Assembly (NCBI RefSeq): GCF_000003815.2 | Contig: NC_049988.1 | Span: forward strand, 23,529,926 to 23,593,925 | Reading direction: 5' to 3' | DNA length: 64,000 bases | Source: Branchiostoma floridae | Lineage: Eukaryota > Chordata > Leptocardii > Amphioxiformes > Branchiostomatidae | In this document: positions 1 through 11,655 of the stretch, piece by piece | Layout: the number at the start of each line of letters is the position of its first letter | Numbering within the stretch: the first letter of the stretch is position 1 | The notes under the pieces: model-generated | What the model was told of the DNA's origin: nothing | Seen by the model: only the letters and a program-made list of their open reading frames with translations | The model's database searches: none | Program-made: the position numbers and the translations under genes

Positions 1-1629
1 ATGATGGATATAAGTTATCTGGTTGCGGCCCAGCTCCAAATGTTGTAGCCGGAACAGATTTGCAAATGTACCTGGCGAGATCTTGGTTATTTGATTGTAG
101 CATAGATACAACATTTGTAGCTTCGGTAGATGTGCAAGTGCACCCGACTGAATTATTTTTATCTGGTTTCTCTTTAGCCAAAGTATTTTGAGGTGGGTTA
201 GGTTTGCAAATGAATCAAGCTGAATCTCTGTAATGTTGTTGAAGGACAGGTGCAAATTTGGTAGCCGATGTTGATTTGCGAATAATCCAGGCTGAATCAC
301 TGTTATTTCGTTTTCGGACAAACACAACGCTTCGACCCGGTCTAAATCTGCAAATGTTCCAGTCTGAATTTTTTCTATCTTGTTGGAGTACAGGAACAAT
401 TGTTGGAGCTGGGTTAGATTTGCAAACGTACGAGAATTGATCGTCGTTATCTTGTTGTGGGCCAGATTTAACTTTTGTAGCTGGGTTGAATTAAAAAATG
501 TATCTGGCAGAATAATCGTTATAATGTTCCCATACAACACCAACTCTTCGAGCCGTGGTAGATTTGCAAATGCACCAGGAAGAATCGTTGTAATCTGGTT
601 GTTACCCAGGCTCAAAACTTTAATCCGGGGCAGATATGCAAATAAACCCTCCGGCACTGTTGTTATATTGTTGCCGTCCAGGTTCAACTTTTGTATTTGG
701 GATTGATTTGCAAATATGTCAGGCTGCATCATTGCTATTTGGTTGTTGGGCAGGTACAACTCTTTAAGACTGGTTACATTTGCAAATGCACCCGGTTGAA
801 TCATTGATATCTGATTCTTAGACAGCTGAAAGAATTCGAGCCGTGGCAGATTTACAAATGTACCTGCCTGAATTGTTGTTATCTGGTTGGAGGACAGCTG
901 TAACGTATGTAGCTGGGGTAGATTTCCAATCGTACCAAACTGAATATTGGTTATCTGGTTGAAGAAAAGGCACAAGTGTCCGAGTCGGGGTAGATTTGCA
1001 AATGTGCCAGGCATAATCATTGTTATTTTGTTATGGTTCAGCCACAATTGTTCCAGGGAGATTAAATCGGAGAATAGATCCGACTGAATCCCTGTCATCT
1101 GGTTGAAGCACAGATCCAAAAATCTTAGCCGGGGTAGATTTGCAAATGCACCAGACTGAATCATTGTTATCTTGTTGTGGGACAGACATAACTGTTGTAG
1201 CTGCGGTAGATTCGCAAATGTACCTGACTGAATGTTTCTTATCTGGTTGAAGGAGAGTGACAACCTTGCGAGACGGGATAGAGAAAATGTACAGTGATGG
1301 ATGTTAGTAATTTTGTTCTTGCTTAAGTCAAAGCTTATGAGCTTGGGTAAATTTGGTAAACAATCAAGAGTTGTGATGCAATTTCCCAAGTACAACGCAA
1401 ACAAATCCTTATACAATACCAACTCGGACCGGTTTAAAGTTGCTATAAAATTACGTCTCAAATCTAAGGTCTTAATGGATGGTGGGAGGTTCTGAGGGAT
1501 GCTGGTGAGGGCCCGCCCACTGCAGTTGCATCTTGATAATGGTCGGCATCTGCAGTCGGCTTCCGGGATGATGGGCTCCTTCAGGATTATGAGAAGGAAC
1601 ATCAGCAGGTGTCGCAGCTTTCTTCCCAT
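1..1629 (-). CDS. Secreted or membrane leucine-rich-repeat protein, partial (C-terminus off window)
   Basis: I read this frame directly: from the ATG at 1629 down to base 1 there is no stop, giving 543 codons without an intron. Residues 1-24 form a signal peptide (basic MGRK, then a Leu/Ile/Phe core). Next comes a cysteine-rich LRR N-cap with the pattern DCRC...CNC, followed by SIPQNLPPSIKTLDL, the usual entry into the first repeat. About 21 repeats follow, nearly all exactly 24 residues (72 bases), with consensus LxxLxLxxNQITxIxxGxFANLPx. This is the extracellular LRR type found in Toll-like receptors, Slit and many amphioxus LRR proteins, so the product probably acts at or outside the cell surface in recognition or adhesion. 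The C-cap and any transmembrane, TIR or Ig part would lie left of base 1, so the subfamily cannot be decided. A TAG stop lies in frame just upstream of the ATG. The repeats are unusually uniform, which suggests recent expansion. Confidence 0.9.
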   Translation of the reverse strand, partial: MGRKLRHLLMFLLIILKEPIIPEADCRCRPLSRCNCSGRALTSIPQNLPPSIKTLDLRRNFIATLNRSELVLYKDLFALYLGNCITTLDCLPNLPKLISFDLSKNKITNIHHCTFSLSRLARLSLSFNQIRNIQSGTFANLPQLQQLCLSHNKITMIQSGAFANLPRLRFLDLCFNQMTGIQSDLFSDLISLEQLWLNHNKITMIMPGTFANLPRLGHLCLFFNQITNIQFGTIGNLPQLHTLQLSSNQITTIQAGTFVNLPRLEFFQLSKNQISMIQPGAFANVTSLKELYLPNNQIAMMQPDIFANQSQIQKLNLDGNNITTVPEGLFAYLPRIKVLSLGNNQITTILPGAFANLPRLEELVLYGNIITIILPDTFFNSTQLQKLNLAHNKITTINSRTFANLTQLQQLFLYSNKIEKIQTGTFADLDRVEALCLSENEITVIQPGLFANQHRLPNLHLSFNNITEIQLDSFANLTHLKILWLKRNQIKIIQSGALAHLPKLQMLYLCYNQITKISPGTFANLFRLQHLELGRNQITYIHH

Positions 1630-2372
1630 GATTCCCTGCAACCTAAACAGAACATGAAGCTCCTATGTGAAACCACGCCAGATTTGTAAAAATACAACTT
1701 GAGCCCAAACGTACAGTACTTGCTCTCTGGCCCAAGAGCTATCTACCAATAAGAAATCACGACGATTGCAGGTGTAGATCTGGAGATGGCAAAACCGCAC
1801 TTTCCGCTGCAGTACAATCAAAACAAGCCACTGTGAGCGGTTGGGTGGGGAGGGTTGGGGGGGAGGTTTGGGGGCAAATCCAATTATTTTATTAAGACCT
1901 ACTCACACACAAAGTATCAATGCAATCCATCCAAGACTGTTTTGAGGTATGCTGTTCACACACAAATACACAAACGCTACAGAAAACATTGCCTTCTTGG
2001 GGAAGGCAATAATGCTTTTCTGAAAAATCACTGACTAAAAAGAGTTGTTGGTTTAAGTCTTGGCTCGCACAGGAGAAATATAATACGCCTTTAATTGTCC
2101 CTCCCAGAACTTTGGTTTCCTTCTAACCTCTTGCTAAATGCATTACTCTGAAATAACAAAAGAATCAAAATATCAAAAATTGGAATATTTTCCGAACATC
2201 ATATGTTCTTTTCGGATATTTGAGGGTTAAGGCAGAAAACTCCTTTTGTCGCCTGTTTCCTGCTTGTATGTTACGTGTAATCAATGGCTGTTCCTTTGTA
2301 GTGAAACAATATGTTTTGGATTACAGGGATTTCATGATACTGTTGGGTTTATTGTCTGGAGCCGTTTTGGAC
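1630..2372. other. Intergenic, with one degraded copy of the octamer-repeat family 3' end
   Basis: No gene seen. About 1705-1995 resembles the 3' third of the dispersed repeat at 12037-13378: the shared order is a 'ctctctg..gagggctatctacca' type stretch, a CTGCAGTAC word, a run rich in ACACAC, then a terminal hairpin (GCCTTC ttgg GGAAGGC) followed by AATAA. Bases about 2340-2372 match the tandem unit found again at 8.5-9.4 kb, so this stretch is the left flank of the LINE insertion. Confidence 0.5.
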
Positions 2373-3361
2373 CTGTCACAGTTCTGGGAGCGCAACCTCA
2401 GGGCAAGGGCAGAACACACTGGCGTCTGTACCCACGCACCAACCAAGACCGCCTGAGCTTAATCCAAGCAGGTACAATCACACTCAGGGAACAAGAGGCC
2501 TCACTGCTACAGAAGAACCCCTTCGTCGTGAGGCCAGGGACTGCAACTACCAGAGTGATTGTGAGTAACGTACCATTATCGTATGAGAACGAAGAAATAG
2601 GGAAAACTCTCAGCACAAGAGGCTACAAGCTACTGAGCCGCGTCATTGATGAGAGAGCTTGGAATAAGGAGGGTAAGCTAACACGCTTTCTGACGGGCAG
2701 AAGATTTGTCTATATCGAGAAGCCTAGCATACCTCTCCCTCCCAAGATGTCCGTAGGACTTTTTGTGGCTGAGTTCTACCACAGAGAGCAGAAAGAAGCC
2801 GGTCGTACTAGAGCACAAAAATGCAGCAACTGCCTACTGGAAGGGCACCACAGAAGCACCTGTGAAAATGAGGTAGTCTGTCTGCAATGTAGGAAGCCTG
2901 GTCACAGGACAGGTGACCAAACTTGTGATTTGGATGGAGAAGTCACCGACACTACAAGTCTGCCAGACACACGCACTGACAACACAAGAAAGAACACTGC
3001 TGTACCAGGGCAGGAACCTGAGCAGGAGCAAGACAGTGATACAGGAGACGAGACCTCTGACATGGACGAGACAAATGGAGAACTTGTTCCGGACAGTCAG
3101 AACAGTCAACCAGGACGAGCAGACACCAGGTCGCAGGGAAGAAAGGAGTACCCTACAAGGAGCAGAAGCCACAGCCGTGTCAACAACCGGCAAGTAGAGC
3201 AACACACCGAACAGGACAAAGTGGACAATAACTCTAGCAACAACTCCCTTGAACGTGACTCAGCACAGCCATCAATCGAGATGTGGCTAAAAGAACAGAG
3301 AAAAACTGAAAGAAAACAAAGTGCAAAGAGTAAGTCATCAAAGAGGAGAAAAAACGCATAA
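2373..3361 (+). pseudogene. LINE ORF1 remnant (RNA-binding, two zinc knuckles)
   Basis: An open frame runs to a TAA at 3359-3361. It encodes a gag-like ORF1 protein that would coat LINE RNA. A globular, RRM-like stretch (around TRVIVSNVPLSYENEEIGK) is followed by two CCHC knuckles (CSNCLLEGHHRSTC and CLQCRKPGHRTGDQTC). A long acidic and polar tail ends in a lysine-rich stretch. The nearest upstream ATG (2246) lies in flanking repeat DNA, so the first 40 or so codons of that open frame are not LINE sequence and the natural ORF1 start is missing. ORF1 and ORF2 are separated by about 120 bases. Family assignment rests on the knuckles plus linkage to ORF2. Confidence 0.75.
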
Positions 3362-3478
3362 GTGTACTTTATATCTTATACATGTACATGAATCTCATAT
3401 GAGTATGCTTTATATCTTGTCAGATACTTCCCTCTCAAATCCACACAATCCCTCGCTTAGATGATGACACACAGAAAC

Positions 3479-6400
3479 ATGAAGCTGATCTCCTTCAATT
3501 GTAGAGGAATCAGATAATACAATAAAAGACTAAAAATTTTAACTTGGTTAAAAAAGAAGAAGACTGACATATGCCTTTTACAGGAAACTTATCTGACAAA
3601 GGATATAATACATACTATAGATAAACAATGGGGTGGTAAAACCATCCACTCTTTTGGTACAAACCATAGTAGGGGTGTAAGCATTCTATTTGACAGTAAA
3701 CTGCCTGTAGAAATTCTAGAACAAAAAAATGAAACTGAAGGAAGGAAAATTGTTGTGAATTTCAAATTGTACCAGGAAAAATATACCCTACTATGTTTAT
3801 ATGCACCAAACGATCAAAGACAGAGAAGAACTTTCTTCTATGACATTCAAGAATGGTTACGTGACTGGAATTTATACACAATGTTGGTTGGAGGTGATTT
3901 CAACTCCATACTTGACCAAAATATGGACCTTCTTGGTGGGTCCCTGGCGACAATTGACAAAAATCAGGCCGTAAGGGACCTTTGTGCCCATTTCAACCTA
4001 CAAGATATATTTCGGCACATGCATCCCACACTGAAAAGTTTCACTTGGAGAAGAAAAGCAACTGCACGAAGGCTAGATTACTGGTTGGTTGAAAACACCT
4101 TGACTGATGTTATGGAAGCTGGCCATTATGCCAGTATTTGCAGTGATCACAATGCTGTGTTTATAGATATGCATGTTAAGGAAACACCAAGAGGAAATGG
4201 ATTCTGGAAACTAAATGTTAATCTTTTCAACGATCCAAACTATAAACACGAAATAGAAACGCTTATTGAAGATACCAAAATAGAATTCAAACAGTGTAAA
4301 CCAGAACTTATATGGGAAATATGCAAAATGAAGATCAAAGAGCTGTCTATAGCATGGTCAAAGTTTAAAACTAAAGAGAGAAACACCTTAGAAAAAGAAA
4401 TAACAAATAAATTGGAAACTCTACAAGAGAAAATAGATAAGGATTTAAATCCTCAAACTCTTGCTGAATATGAATGTGTTAAGATGCAGCTGGAGAGTAT
4501 TCTCCTAGAAAAGGCCAAAGGTCAACAAATCAGAGCAAAAGCAAGATATATTGCAGAAGGTGAAAGACCATCCAAGTACTTTTTGAGCTTAGAAAACAAG
4601 AAGCAAAGTCAAAATTGTATAACCTCGCTAGTGAGAGACAATGAAAAAATACATGACCAAGCAGAGATATTAAAAGAGTGTAGAAGCTTTTATCAAACTC
4701 CATACTCCTCTAAAAAGGTTCCCGAAGACAAAATTGAAGACTTCCTGAGATCTATGAATATTCCAAACATACTATCTGAACAAGAAAAGCAGGAGTGTGA
4801 CAAACCAATCACATTACAAGAATTTGAAGAAGCTGTAACAAGCATTAAACAAGGTGAAACACCTGGCCCTGATGGACTTCCATCTGAGTTTTACAAATTG
4901 TTCTGGCCTTCAATTGGAGTTTTAGTGCACTCTGTTATTTGCAATGCACTCAGTGAAGGAAAACTACCACCCTCCTTCAGAAAGGCCCTACTTAGATTGA
5001 TACACAAAAATGGAGACATGGAATCACTTAGCAATTGGAGACCTATAAGCCTCTTAAATACCGATTATAAGATACTTGCTTTTGTCATGGCAAATAGAAT
5101 TAAACCTCTCCTGAAAGATCTAATAAATAAGGACCAGTGTGCTTACATAAAAGGACGTTTCGTAGGACAAAATGTTAGATTAATTCAAGATATAATTAAC
5201 TTCTGTGACTCCAAAAATAAGACAGGTATTGTACTATTCATAGATTTTGAGAAAGCGTTTGATTGTGTGGAGCACAATTTTATGTTTAGGGTATTAGAGA
5301 AATTTAACTTTGGCCCAAATTTTGTAAACTGGGTAAAGATCATGTATTCTGACTGGCTGGCCTCAGTCATCAACAATGGCTGGAAAGCCGCTAGTATACA
5401 ACTGCAGCGGGGTATAAGACAAGGATGCCCATTAAGTGCGCTACTGTTTCTTCTTGTAGCAGAGATCCTATTTTATAGCATACAAAATAACCAAAATATC
5501 AAAGGTGTCACAGTAGACGAATCAGAAATTAAGATGTGCCAGGTGGCAGATGATACCACTGTTTTCTTGTCCACTGAAGACTCACTGTATGAAACACTTG
5601 AGTGCCTTAGCTCATTCTCTAATGTGGCTGGACCCAACTTAAACAAAGCTAAAACAAAAGGACTGTGGCTAGGTATATGGAAACACAGAAAAGATGAAAT
5701 AGCAGGTATCCAATGGCCTTCTGTAATTAAGTCACTTGGTGTAAATTTTGGTCATAGCAAGGAACAATTAATGAAATTAAACTGGGATGACAAGGTAAAA
5801 TAAGTTAAAACAGTTCTCAATACATGGTGCCAAAGGAATCTTACTTTATTTGGGAAAATAACCATTGTAAAGGCATTGGCAGCTGCAAAGGTAACATATG
5901 TAATGAACATTCTTCCAACACCAACAATAGTGTTAAAGGAGCTAAATGCTGCCTTTTTTAATTTTGTGTGGAGTGGAAAAAATGACAAAATTAAACGGAA
6001 AACTCTTATTGGCAACTATGAACAGGGAGGTTTAAAAATGCTAGACATACGAGGGGTGATCAATATGTTCTCGGCCTAACCCAGAAATAATAAGCACAAC
6101 TCAAATTTTGAGGCACAACTTTATAGTATGAAGTCTTTTATCAATATCCTCCAAATTACAAATCATTGGAGTCATTACTTTCCAGGCATTCGTTTTATGC
6201 AAATTAGAAGGTAAGTGGCGAGAAAAAGAAGGGTGAAGTGTGATCAGACAATTTGACCCGCACACCTCAGGTTTCAGATCAATTGTCCACTTTTTTTTCG
6301 TTATCCCTTACCTAACGTTACTGGGTGTCGCCTGCAACGTAATGATCACAATAATTTGAATTTTGGTACACATTTATATAAGATTTTATACAAGTACGTG

Positions 6401-7883
6401 GGATTATCAATAAGTCCTCGGTTTTGCGGAGGAACAATAAGCACAGCTCAGATTTCGAAGCATAGATGTCAAGTATAACGTCTTATATAAATCTGTACCA
6501 AACTTCAAATTATTGTGATCATAACTTTGCAGGCGACACCCAGTAACGTTACGTAAGCACTAAGGACAAAAACGTGGACAATTGACCTGACCTGATGTGG
6601 CGGGTCATCTTGCGCTGCTGGAAGTCTGACACCCAATTTTTTTTGCTTGAAATAGGAGGAGAATCATTATCAAACATTTTGACAATGTCTTTTGTTAATT
6701 TACGGCATGGGGAACTCGACCCACACATGTCTGATCACAATTCACACCACTTTTTTCTCGCCACTTACCTTCTAATTTGCATAAAACGAATGCCTGGAAA
6801 GTAATGACTCCAATGATTTGTAATTTGGAGGATATTGATAAAAGGCTTCATACTATAAAGTTGTGCCTCAAAATTTGAGTTGTGCTTATTATTTCTGAGT
6901 TAGGCCGAGAACTTATTGATCACCCCTCGTACATAGTGTGAAAGACGCTCTCTTGGCGTCTTGGGTTAAACGTTTGCTTAATGGTAAGGGTTCTTGGAGA
7001 CATATCCCTTTACACTACTTATCTTCCTTAGATATAGACTTGAATTTGTTGTTTCAAATGAGTTGCATTGAAGACAAATACCTTTATAATGTACCCCTCT
7101 TTTATAAGCAAGTTATTCATGCATGGTACAAAGCTAAAAGCAATTGTGACACAAACCAAATTATCTGGGGAAACAAGCACATTGTATCAGGGGGGGGAAA
7201 CACTCTTGTACCCACATTGGATTAACTCTGGTTTTGTTTATATACAGGATATTTTACAAAATGGTACTTTTATAAGTGACAGAGAGGTGTTCCGAAAACT
7301 TACCAAGAAACATAACTGGATGTGTGAATTGCTCATTGTAAAAAGAGCCATACGTAAAAATTGTTGTATCGAAAGAGAAACGTTAGAAATACCAGCCTTA
7401 GATTTTCCAAAAACTTCTGTGATATACCGAAACCTTATGTTACAAATATTTATAGTTCCAAACTGCCAAAAGAAATGGCAGACACATTTTGATATATACT
7501 CACTTAATTGGAAGAAGATTTGGAAAATGCTAGGCACAACCTCATGTAAAGAAACACAAATAGCAGAGCTTAATTACAAACTACTTCATCAAATTTTACC
7601 ATGTGGTGAGAAATTAAACAAATGGAGAATACAAGATGAAGATGGTCAAGTAGTTGATCCTGTATGTAGATTATGTGACAGTGGTCATGTTGACAATTAT
7701 AAACATATCTTCCTGGAATGTAAAAGGCTAACTAACCTGTGGAACTTGGTACATACTTCTGTACCATTTAGCCCCGGTAACCCTTATATTGATGATACTG
7801 GGAAAGGTAAACCAGCCAATAAACGAAAATATTCTGAAGAGAAGAATACGAATTATATCTATAGCAAAGTGGGTTATCTTTAA
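3479..7883 (+). pseudogene. LINE ORF2 remnant: endonuclease, reverse transcriptase, C-terminal CCHC
   Basis: ORF2 would nick target DNA and prime cDNA synthesis. It begins at ATG 3479 with MKLISFNCRGIR, the start of an APE endonuclease, and is stopped by TAA at 3515-3517. It reopens through the endonuclease signatures LYAPNDQ, GGDFNS, RRLDYWLV and CSDHNAV. Reverse-transcriptase blocks follow: NWRPISLLNTDYKI, FIDFEKAFD (motif A), GIRQGCPLSALLF (motif B) and QVADDTTVF (motif C). In motif C the usual aromatic residue before ADD is Val. A second TAA sits at 5801-5803, although the same frame continues beyond it. A MITE splits the gene at 6048-6931. A frame change occurs at the G8 run near 7191-7198. 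The far end carries CRLC...HVDNYKHIFLEC, the C-terminal knuckle, and the stop is at 7881-7883. Confidence 0.85.
6048..6931. mobile_element. TA-flanked long inverted-repeat element (Tc1/mariner-type MITE)
   Basis: The ends are mirror images: TACGAGGGGTGATCAAT at 6048 and its complement ending at 6931, flanked by a duplicated TA. The inverted arms extend for roughly 200 bases. Inside lies a second inverted repeat (about 6307-6391 against 6474-6558) whose centre resembles the outer terminus, so one element may be nested in a related one. Removing the element with one TA restores an open LINE reading frame (..MLDI then HSVKDALLASW), which shows the insertion came after the LINE. No transposase frame is seen. 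Confidence 0.85.
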
Positions 7884-8489
7884 AACATGGATTTTTTCTA
7901 GGAAGTGCCCACTGCCAATTTCAGGCCATAACTTATCTAACATCTTCAATTGTGAACTCAAAAACAGGCTTCATGTTCTGTAATGTTTACTTCTATGTAC
8001 TTAAATAATGATTTTTAAGCTCATAAAAAGCAACAACAACTGTTAAACCCATAGTATGTAAACTATAGTTCTAGTCCAGTCTAGATCTACTGTGTTATTA
8101 CATACTGTAAACTATCCATTGTTATGAAAGAAAAAGTCATGAATGTTAAAAATAACTTGTTGTTTTTGGTAACCATCTACATGTATCATAATTATTCCAT
8201 GACAATTGTGGCAATCGTGTGGTGTATAGTGGTTATACATAATAGCCTGTATAAGTACATGAGAGAAATGCTTATATAGACAAAGATACTTTTTCCATGC
8301 GCATTACCTATTGTGTCTAAGAAAGGTACTCTTACTTATACGACAGCGGACACTAGTACTTCGAATTACTCCATGTACAATAGTAGCTTAGATACTCTGT
8401 TTTTGACAAATGTATTATTTGTTTTACTAATAAAGCCTTGAAAAAAAAAGTTGTTAACTTTAAAAAAAAACGTTTTAGTGATGGTATTT

Positions 8490-9440
8490 GAATACTCATT
8501 TTTATACTGTTATTTGCAAACCGTGTTTTAATGACACGGTTTGCAAATAAAAGAAATCATCAAATGGATAGAATGATGCATCTTCCTTTTTCTGAATTAT
8601 CGTTACAGGACTGGGTTCTTGCATACAACGTTAGCAAGGATATCATATATATTATTAAGGTTAACACGACCGAGAAAACCTGCAAGATTGTTGGATTGAT
8701 TGTCTGAAGCCCGTCTTTTGACTTTTGATATTAACTTGTTTACTAATTTTTTACTTTTGTAAGGGCACAATTTGCATCTTGCTAATAAAGAAAATCAGCA
8801 CAAGAACAGAAAATTTAACACTTAAAGATGTTACACTTGATACATCTGCCTTTTTCTAAAATATTAACAAATAGATTTTACAGGACTGGATTCTTGCATA
8901 TATCGTTAGTAAGGATACCATATGATGTCCTTTAACTTATATACAAGCTCGAAACGCAATTTGATATTAATAATATTGTTCAATTGAGTGTCTGGAGCTG
9001 TCTTTTGAATATTGATATTTAGTTGTTTACTCATTTTTATACTGTTTTATTGACGCTATTTGCACCTTGCAAATAAAAGAAATCAGCAAATGGATAGAAT
9101 GATACATCTCCCTTTTTCTCAAATATCGTTACAGGACTGGGTTCTTGTATACAGCATAGCAAGGATACCGAATATCATGAAGATTAACACGACCGAGAAA
9201 ACCTGCAAGATTGTTGCGTTGATTGTCTGAAGCCGTCTTTTGGACATTGATTTTACTCATTTTTGTTTACTCACTTTTATAACGTTGTAATGATGATATT
9301 TGCACCTTGCAAATAAACGACCTACAGAAGAATAGAATAGAAAATTTAACACTTCTCTAAAAATGATGCATCTGCCTCTTTCTGAAAATATCGGTACAAA
9401 CCAGGGTTCTTACATATAGCAAGGATATCATATAATGTTA
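8490..9440. repeat. Tandem repeat, about 230-290 bp unit, 3-4 degenerate copies
   Basis: Recurrent blocks include 'acaggactgggttcttg', 'gattgtctgaagcc', 'tttactcatttttatac' and 'ttgcaccttgcaaataaa', at about 8.5, 8.75, 9.03 and 9.26 kb. A fragment of the same unit lies left of the LINE (2340-2372) and another near 10065. The first unit contains a perfect 15-bp hairpin (8511-8525 with 8535-8549, 9-nt loop). No coding potential. Confidence 0.75.
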
Positions 9441-9447
9441 TGGCTTG

Positions 9448-9800
9448 TGTGTTACGCCGAAGGGTGGTTATACTGGCTAATACAGATACACAAGTCATGC
9501 AGAAGCTGGTGTGTTACACCGTAGGGCGGTTGTCCGTGTTATGCAGATACAGATACAGAAGCTGATGTGTTACGCCGTAGGGCGGTTGTCCTTGTCATGT
9601 AGATACAGATACAGAAGCCGATGTGTTCCACGGAAGGGCGGTTGTACCCGCTATATAGATAGACATTCAGAAGCTGGTGTGTTACACCGAAGGGCGGTTG
9701 TATCGGCTATACAGTTATGGATACAGAAGCTGATGTGTTACACCGAAAGACAGTTGTCCCTATCGCACAGGTACCGATACATGTACAGAAAAGCCGGTGA
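9448..9800. repeat. Minisatellite, 56-bp unit, about 6 copies
   Basis: The motif 'gaagctgatgtgttac..cgaagggcggttgt' starts at 9502, 9558, 9614, 9670 and 9726, a regular 56-bp step, with a decayed copy on each side. The unit is not a multiple of three, so the 133-codon frame through it (9511-9912) changes phrase in every copy and is not taken as a gene. Confidence 0.85.
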
Positions 9801-11655
9801 TCATGCGTTAGAGTGGATATGCCCCGAAGAGTGGTTATGCGAATATGCCGGCTGCATAGATAGAGATACAGACTTACCTTTAATGTTCAGATACTGGCAG
9901 AAACAGCTCTAAGCTTGTCGGGATGGCTTGAGTTGTAAATGTCTGGGCAAGAACTTTTGCAGAATGCCTCCGACACCGGTTGCTGCTGCTCTCGTAAGGT
10001 GCGGCCGTCGGTAGCTGGACCGTAATACCGTGTGACAAACAACCCAAGCTTATTCTTATGAGGGGTCTTGATTGTCTGGAGCTGGTTATTTGAATAATAT
10101 TAATATTTATATTACCTTCAAGGAACATGTTGTTTTTCCTCTGTTTCTTCATTTTCTTCTCTCCGTACACCTCAAAAATATGAATATCTCCACAACTAGA
10201 CCTTGGAATAACTTGAAATTTAGCAAGCTGGTAGGTCTCACACAAGACACTGCACCTTGGTCATTAGGTCCCCTAAAGATACCAAAAATAATTTTATGGG
10301 GCAAAAAGGGGTCTTACCGTCAGAAGTGGAGAACCTTTGTGGACAGACAGACTGCCCATGTGGCTGGTAGCTATGGGACTGAGATGAGATGATGATGAGA
10401 AACCTTGTTTGTAACAAAATTATAATCGTACTCGATATTCTGTATGCACATATAATTAGTTAATCTTTGTATGTTAGAATTTAGATGATTTACCCGTTTT
10501 CAATGACTCCATATATTTGATTTTGTTCACTTGCAATTAGCCCCATGGGCATGAATTGCAATAAAACATTTAATTATTCAAGATACATAACGTTGCTGAT
10601 TGAAAAAAGATATCAAAATTAATTCGTCCTTTCTTGACTTATCCTGTGTCAACTACCCTTCCAGGTAGAAATGCTAGAGCTAGACTGTGTGAAGGTAACA
10701 TTCTGTATTTGCTTGCTAATGTTACCTTTCTAAATATTATCCAAATTATTACCATACAGGTCACGAAATGCATGCTGTTTTCGCCAATTTCTACATCCTT
10801 GCAGCCTTGCATTCCATAGGAAAAGTAGTTTTTTCTTAAAGTCCGGGAGAAGATTCTCAGAAGAGGTCTAAAAGAAAGGGAGAAACATAGCCCACCTTGT
10901 TCACAATTGTTTGTTTGTTTATTTTTATTTATCCAGGGGTACATATCGCCTATCCGGCGTTTTTCAAAGATCCCTGGGGGGGAACCCCGTACATACATAA
11001 CAATAAATGATAACAATATAAAATCAAATAAATGGTGACACAGCAAGAATCGGCAAATAATAGCGTAATCCAACTAACACAAAATAAGGCAAATCAATTG
11101 TACAACGTTAATCCTAATATAACTCGAAATCATAAATGAAATCATGTAAGTAATGGGTATTTGCATACCAAAGTGAACAGAAAAAAAATGACAGATTACA
11201 TATCAGACCATGTGGTATTCAGTTGTGTAGATGGTTTTGAAATGGCCCGACACCATAGAATGATAGCATGATGTCTCCCAATTATTTTAAAGACAAGTAT
11301 AATGTTTTTTGATCGAGATTGTACATTATGGTTGTACGGCTTTTCATGCATGTTTGTGCAAATAATGTAATTATAAATCTAGGACTTTGCTCAATGTAGA
11401 AACCCCACATCCACAGGAAGTAAACGGATTGTTGGGAAACGGATGGATAGGAAACAAAATCTATAGTAGGAACAATAATGGTAGGCAAAATTGTAATATA
11501 TCATTTCGGATTGTTGAATTTATATCACTATTTGTTACACGTAGCTTTGTTGGGGTTAGAATAGAAATAAAATCCCTACCACATATTTACCTCTATACAC
11601 TCTATATTATTTCAATTGATTTCAAAATTTGTGAACAAATTTGATGGATTATTCA
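9801..11655. other. Intergenic, no supported gene
   Basis: No exon with recognisable protein similarity and credible splice sites was seen. Bases about 10905-11010 ('tttatttatccaggggtacatatcgcc..ccggcg' type) look like part of a dispersed repeat or LINE tail rather than unique sequence. Bases 10200-10400 may likewise be repeat-derived. Both calls are weak. Confidence 0.4.

Larger units (their letters stand above)
2373..8450 (+). mobile_element. L1/Tx1-type non-LTR retrotransposon, 5'-truncated, inactivated
   Basis: The layout is ORF1 remnant, ORF2 remnant, a 3' UTR, AATAAA at 8430 and a short A tract at 8442-8450. ORF2 has an N-terminal APE-type endonuclease, a reverse transcriptase, and a C-terminal cysteine-histidine motif typical of the L1/Tx1 group. 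The left boundary is inferred: sequence up to about 2372 matches the tandem unit that resumes right after the poly(A). The element therefore inserted into that repeat and is truncated within ORF1. It carries at least two stop codons, one frameshift and one nested insertion (6048-6931), so it cannot move by itself. Confidence 0.85.

Noticed and set aside
2834-3205. 123-codon minus-strand frame
   Set aside because: Antisense shadow of LINE ORF1 zinc-knuckle region.
9448-9800. CRISPR-like array
   Set aside because: Continuous 56-bp minisatellite without spacers.
9511-9912. 133-codon frame with repeated peptide phrases
   Set aside because: It follows a 56-bp minisatellite, so the frame shifts each unit; no start context or splice support.
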